Of a DNA stretch of 64,000 nt, positions 59,515 to 64,000 are shown piece by piece. The DNA comes from Carcinoscorpius rotundicauda (taxonomy: Eukaryota > Arthropoda > Merostomata > Xiphosura > Limulidae). Position 1 is the first letter of the stretch, and each line of letters opens with the position of its first letter. The stretch covers positions 22,077,466 to 22,141,465 of the forward strand of contig CM022405.1 in the NCBI GenBank assembly GCA_011833715.1. Reading direction: 5' to 3'. Both the position numbers and the translations under genes were made by a program. The notes under the pieces are model-generated. The model was not told the DNA's origin and did no database searches. It worked only from the letters and a program-made list of their open reading frames with translations.

Positions 59515-60330
59515 TATTTAACGCAATTGTGGCGTGCAATATGGTGAAATCAAATGCTTTATTTAATCTTTGTTTTAAATTCGTTAATAGAAAAGTTCTG
59601 TTATCCTTCTATAGAATTAGAAGAAAGAAAAATTAGCTCCAAAAACATAATAGATGTATTTCGTTTCTGTGCTTAATACTGATATATTTTTCAATAACCA
59701 GGTTTTTAAACAAATAATAGGAGTTCTAATGGGAGTTAACTACTCTACTTATATAGCAAATTTATATCTTTACTAATATGAGAATAGATTTACTGAACAC
59801 TACAGAAATTCGGATATTTTTACATTAACTTACAGATATATAGATGATTTAACTGGAATAAATAATCCTGAAATAAATAATGTTATTAACACTATTTATC
59901 CAGCAGAATTATAAATTTAAAATACTTCAATATCTCATACACTAATGCATTATTTAGATTTAGAAATTAAAATAATTGACATCATTGTAAACATTTTTGA
60001 TAAAAGAAAATATTTTGCTTTTCCGGTTCATGGTTTACCTTCATTTAATGGTAATGTACCTTACCTTTCTGTTATAAGTATTTTAACTTCGCAATTATTC
60101 AGATATTGTAAACTTTGTTATAAATTACAATATTTTATCAGTAATGTTGAAACACTGATACAAAAATTAATAGTTAATGGATTGAATAAAGAAACTTTAA
60201 ATAAGATTATTAAACTATACTGTAATAGATATAAAAATGTATTTCATAAATATAAAGAAATACAAATTATAAAAAGTTTACTAAATATTTCTAATGAAAC
60301 TATTTTTAGTTATGAATAATGTCATTTAAC
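59515..60330 (+). mobile_element. Decayed reverse-transcriptase element, copy 2
   Basis: Plus-strand translation shows QIIGVLMGVNYSTYIANLYLY, then RYIDDL with both catalytic Asp residues kept, then a 124-codon open stretch (59945-60319) with YLDLEI, FDKRKYFAFPV and SQLFRYCKLC. Stops lie before 59945. It matches the copy at 21675 in opposite orientation. The N-terminal 'DFTxLxxxI' block (about 59515-59558) is present but inverted relative to the rest. Penelope-like or a related RT family; class unresolved, no endonuclease seen. Confidence 0.78.
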
Positions 60331-60479
60331 GACTTGGCCCCACTTTATGCAGATGTATACCTTGCCGTATGTAAAGGCTTGTTTAGAGCACAATAGTCAC
60401 TCTAGACTTAAATGGGTGGTATTTGGGAGCCATACTAGTTTAATTTAGATATCTGGATGATGGGCTTGTAAATGTTTGG

Positions 60480-63400
60480 GTAAGTAGTTTGTAGATATCG
60501 GCTGGTGTAGCTGTTTGTACTGTCGTGAGTCGATGTCATTCTTTTCGTGTGCAAGGTAGAAAATACCATACGTTTTGTCTTTGTGTTGTTGCAAAACTAC
60601 GGTCGGCATGGCTACGGCCATCTGCCCGTACTCTGGCCGACCACGATCGTTAAGATTCGTGTTCCCTGCGGCTTCATTACCTTTAGCGGTAGTAGAGGCA
60701 GTCTGTGAACAATTAGGAGATACATGCCTAAAGTGTTCATATCATTTCAGTGGTAGGAGATATATGGCGATGTTAGCAGTCGCCCAAACGATGTTAAAGG
60801 GAACTTCGCCCTTAATGGGAAAACAATTATTGTGGAGCTGGCGGGACAGAATTTTAAATGGTTAACCATCAGGTCGGCACCTTGGGAATTGCCCCACGAC
60901 GCGACAGCGTGTGAACTTTAAAAATATGGGGTTGTAATTAAAATTGAACATGAATTGTATCAGACACGCCCTTGTGTATTTACTGGAAATCGAAGTCTGA
61001 ATATGAAACACCCAGTCCTGAAGACTAAGGGGTTCACGTTAATGATAAACTATCATAACATGAGATGGATGTGCCTTGAAGGCTACCTTTCGGGTCATTG
61101 TGAAACCACGAAGTACCAAAAAATGTTTAGTTTATGGACACTAAAGTGAAAACTTCGAGGTAAAATATGCAGTATGTAGTGGAAATCGCACGTCATCACT
61201 TTGCCCGAGGCGTGTGACGTCCTATGCAAGTAAGGTTGAGACCAAAAACAAGAACAGCCCCAAGGAAAAACGGTACGCCCAGTCCTCGTCGAAACAGTCC
61301 TCCATACTAGCAGGGAAGGGGACTCAGGTTTCTTTGTTAACCCGGGAGAGAGATGGAACCTCTGCAGAACCTCATGCCCCCCATATCAGGTGAAAAAGAA
61401 GTAAGGATCTTTGGTTGATGGGGGACCCTACACCTGTACGGGATGAACTGCCCTTTCCATCCTTCTTTTAAGGGGTTTGTTCCCCAATAATATGTAAAGC
61501 ACTTTCCCAGTCTCCTGAGCATGATGCGATCACTGGAATTCCAATGGGAGAGGAGCCTGAACCAAGGCATCCTCTCAATCTCCCAGACTCAAGTTTGAGA
61601 GATAGTAAATTCCTCCAGTGGTTATCTCTTCTAGATGACCACCCTGAAGAATCATCAACGTAGTCAGGCAATCTGAAAAGGGTGCACAACCCTTTTCTGC
61701 CAGGCAGACAATCAAAGCAACAGCAGAAGCAAACAGCTCCTCCTGAAAGGTTGATGGGATTCTCGTGCCTCACTCTTAACATCCAAGGGATGCATAATTG
61801 TACTAAACAGTTCTACACGTTTTCCCTCTTCAACAGCTTTCAGTTTGATGCAGTTCTCCTACAGGAGACCCATTTTGTCTCAAGGAAGAATCACTTTTCC
61901 TTCATCAACTGTTTTCCTCTTCCAGCTTTTTAGCACTTTGGTTAGACTCACGTGCAAAGTGTGGGAATCTTTTTCAACCTCAACTTCTCTGGTAATATCC
62001 TATCATCACATAATGATGCTAAAGAATGGGTTGTATGCCTTGATGTTGTAACTCGGGGTCGTAAGATTCGGCTTTTTAATGTCTATGCGGCCTGGCATGG
62101 CCAAGCGCGTAAGGCGTGCGACTCGTAATCCGAGGGTCGCGCCAAACACGCTCGCCCTCCCAGCCGTGGGGGCGTGAGAATGTGACGGTCAATCTCACTA
62201 TTCGTTGGTAAAAGAGTAGCCCAAGAGTTGATGGTGGGTGGTGATGACTAGCTGCCTTCCCTCTAGTCTTACACTGCTAAATTAGGGACGGCTAGCACAG
62301 ATAGCCCTCTAGTAGCTTAGTGCAAAATTCCAAAAAAACAAACAAAAACAATTTAATGTCTATGCACGTGCTCAAGAAAAGGAATTTAGAGTGTTATTTT
62401 CCTCCTTGGACAGGTAGTTGATAACAAAGGCCAAAATCATCCTTGGTGGTGACTTCAACTGTGTGTTTGACTCCCACCTCGATAGAATTGGGGATATCAC
62501 TTTTCTTGTCATCAGAATATGCAGCCCTTGTGATTGTTGTTGTCAGAGTTAGATTTTCACGATGTCTGGTGTACACATTGTGGAATTGTCTTTGTTGTCA
62601 CTTGGACCAGTTGGGTATATCTTATTGCTTTGATTGTTTCTATGTGACACAGCTGGCCTCAAGCAGTCCCTAAGTAAATGATGTTTCATTTCATGTGTCT
62701 GACCATTGAGTCCTTTTAACTGCATTTCAGGACTTTACACATGTTTTTAGGGGTCAAGAATGGTGGAGACTCAATGTGTTCCTATTTGCCGAGGACAAGG
62801 TGAGGGATGAATTGATCACCTTTGTCTGAGACCTTTGTTCTTTTGACACCATTAACGAGACCTGGTGGGTGGGTTTTAAGGAAACCTTGCCTCATTGCTA
62901 AGACAGGCAGGCATTCGCGAGCCCACTGGCTTGTCCCGCTTCGAGGCAGACTAATGCATCAGTGGATACTTTTGGACATCAAAAGGCTTAAGAAAGACTT
63001 AGACTTGGAATATGCCAAGCAATTATGAGCACCAAGCATCTCTAGCCTGAGGGAGTGGCTGGGTTCCACAAATACTACTAGTTTCACTGTGCAAGGCATG
63101 GAAGATGCCCAAAAACAGGCGCATGTTCAGTTTGTTGAAGTAAGATGGTCAGGAGTCCTCAGACATTACTGACATCCTCAACACGTCTTACTTATTATAG
63201 CCAAATGTATTTGGTTTTGCCTGCGGTCAAGGGAGTTTGCCGAGAAATTATACAGTTATTGCCAACCCCTGAACCATCACAACTTGACAACCTTGTGAAA
63301 CCCATTACTCTAGGTAAATGCTAATTAGGTATCTGATCCATGCCACTTGGAAAGCGTCCAAGACTGAATGGCCTACTGGTGTAATTTTATTGCCACATTT

Positions 63401-64000
63401 GGCACGTTATCAGACCCCTCTTCACTAGATTTTTAATGACTCTCTGATCCATGAATCCATACCTCTGGGTACTCTGAATGGGTTAATTTTGTGATGCTTG
63501 ATCAGAGTAAAGCCTTTGCTCGAGTCGAACACAAATTTTTGTGATACATTCCAGAAAGATATGGTTCTCCTCCAGGTTTTGTGCAGTATGTACAGACCTT
63601 ATATACGTCTTCTTCAAGCAGGCTTTTAGTAAATGGATACTTGATAGCCCCTTTAACACCTGTCAAGGATGTCCACTATCACCAACTCTGTACATTGGTG
63701 CAAGTTCCTATTCTTTTATCTGTACCACTTAGTTTTGGCACATAGCCTTTCGTTGCCAGGGGTATCAGTTAAGTATCTCAGCCATGCAGATAATGTAAAC
63801 CTTTTTTTTATCCAAACAAACATCTTTGTGTTCAGCATTGGTGATTGTCGACAAGTACTCTTACGCCAGTGCAGCCCCATACAACTACACCAAATCTCGG
63901 GCTCGTTGGTTGGGCAAATAGACCTCATCTGCAGACATATTGTTTGGTCTGACATAAACTTCCTCCCAAGTTAAATGTCTCAGAATTTGCTTCTTCGTAG
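60480..64000 (+). pseudogene. Decayed Tx1/L1-like LINE, runs off the window
   Basis: ORF1-like part: MATAICPYSGRP and FPAASLPLAVVEAVCEQLGD (60608-60865), then a knuckle-like MCLEGYLSGHC (60955-61149) and an acidic C-terminal stretch to about 61660. ORF2 opens near 61755 (MGFSCLTLNIQGMHN) with LLQETHF, then, beyond an inserted SINE, ILGGDFNCVFDSHLDRIGG (endonuclease, about 62435-62500). An RT follows, with GCPLSP (about 63660) and HADNVNLFF in place of the usual ADDxxLF box (about 63785). Many stops and shifts; the 3' end lies outside the window. Clade assignment rests on the GGDFNC..LDR motif and ORF1 style, recalled not searched. The 5' boundary is uncertain. Confidence 0.82.
62089..62351 (+). 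mobile_element. SINE-A lacking the B-box, inserted in the LINE, perfect 14-bp target-site duplication
   Basis: GGCCTGGCATGGCCAAGCGCG, GACTCGTAATCCGAGGGTCG, then directly CGCCAAACACGCTCGCC: the GGTTCGAATCC segment is absent. TTTAATGTCTATGC flanks it exactly at 62075-62088 and 62352-62365. Removing the SINE and one duplicate restores the LINE frame (FNVYA), so it postdates the LINE. Confidence 0.95.

Noticed and set aside
61337..61782. Minus-strand frames of 77 and 104 codons
   Set aside because: Shadows of the plus-strand LINE; the plus strand carries the recognisable ORF1/ORF2 motifs.

Overview
The window looks like nuclear DNA of an animal with a large, AT-rich, repeat-loaded genome. Reading frames are short and broken, the one convincing gene has introns, and many dispersed tRNA-derived SINEs are present. 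The SINE repertoire reminds me of chelicerate (possibly horseshoe crab) sequence, but that is memory-based and of low confidence. I see no rRNA, functional tRNA, CRISPR array, operon or prokaryotic signal.

Layout. (1) 491-16437, minus strand: one gene with three recognisable coding exons (15778-16437, 13630-13885, 491-613). All junctions have GT..AG sites and compatible phases. I do not recognise the protein. Its roughly 13 kb intron is packed with SINEs, a 95-bp tandem repeat and a 31-bp minisatellite. The gene probably continues left of the window. (2) 16438-24600: no gene; SINEs, a 266-bp foldback element, a broken reverse-transcriptase element (minus strand) and a 44-bp-arm inverted repeat. 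(3) 24620-26740: a decayed Jockey-like LINE (minus) with ORF1 zinc knuckle, endonuclease and the start of the RT. (4) 26741-36137: SINEs and unassigned DNA. (5) 36138-39027: a Gypsy-like element (minus) with two related terminal repeats around gag and protease remnants, without RT or integrase. (6) 39028-59400: SINEs, microsatellites, a 76-bp tandem duplication and long blank stretches. (7) 59515-60330: a second copy of the RT element seen at 21.7 kb, opposite orientation. (8) about 60480-64000 (plus): a decayed Tx1/L1-like LINE running off the window, interrupted by a SINE with a perfect 14-bp target-site duplication.

Three SINE groups are named here for convenience. SINE-A (about 270 bp) has a tRNA-like head, a long central domain and an (AAAC)n tail. 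SINE-B (about 120 bp) has a tRNA-like head and a CAGATAGCCC..TGTAGCTTTG..AATTCAAAACAA tail. SINE-C (about 120 bp) has a tRNA-like head and a microsatellite tail. A and B share their 3' tail, suggesting one LINE machinery mobilised both. Several copies keep target-site duplications of 11-14 bp, direct evidence of retrotransposition. Apart from the one gene, all coding-like sequence here belongs to dead mobile elements.
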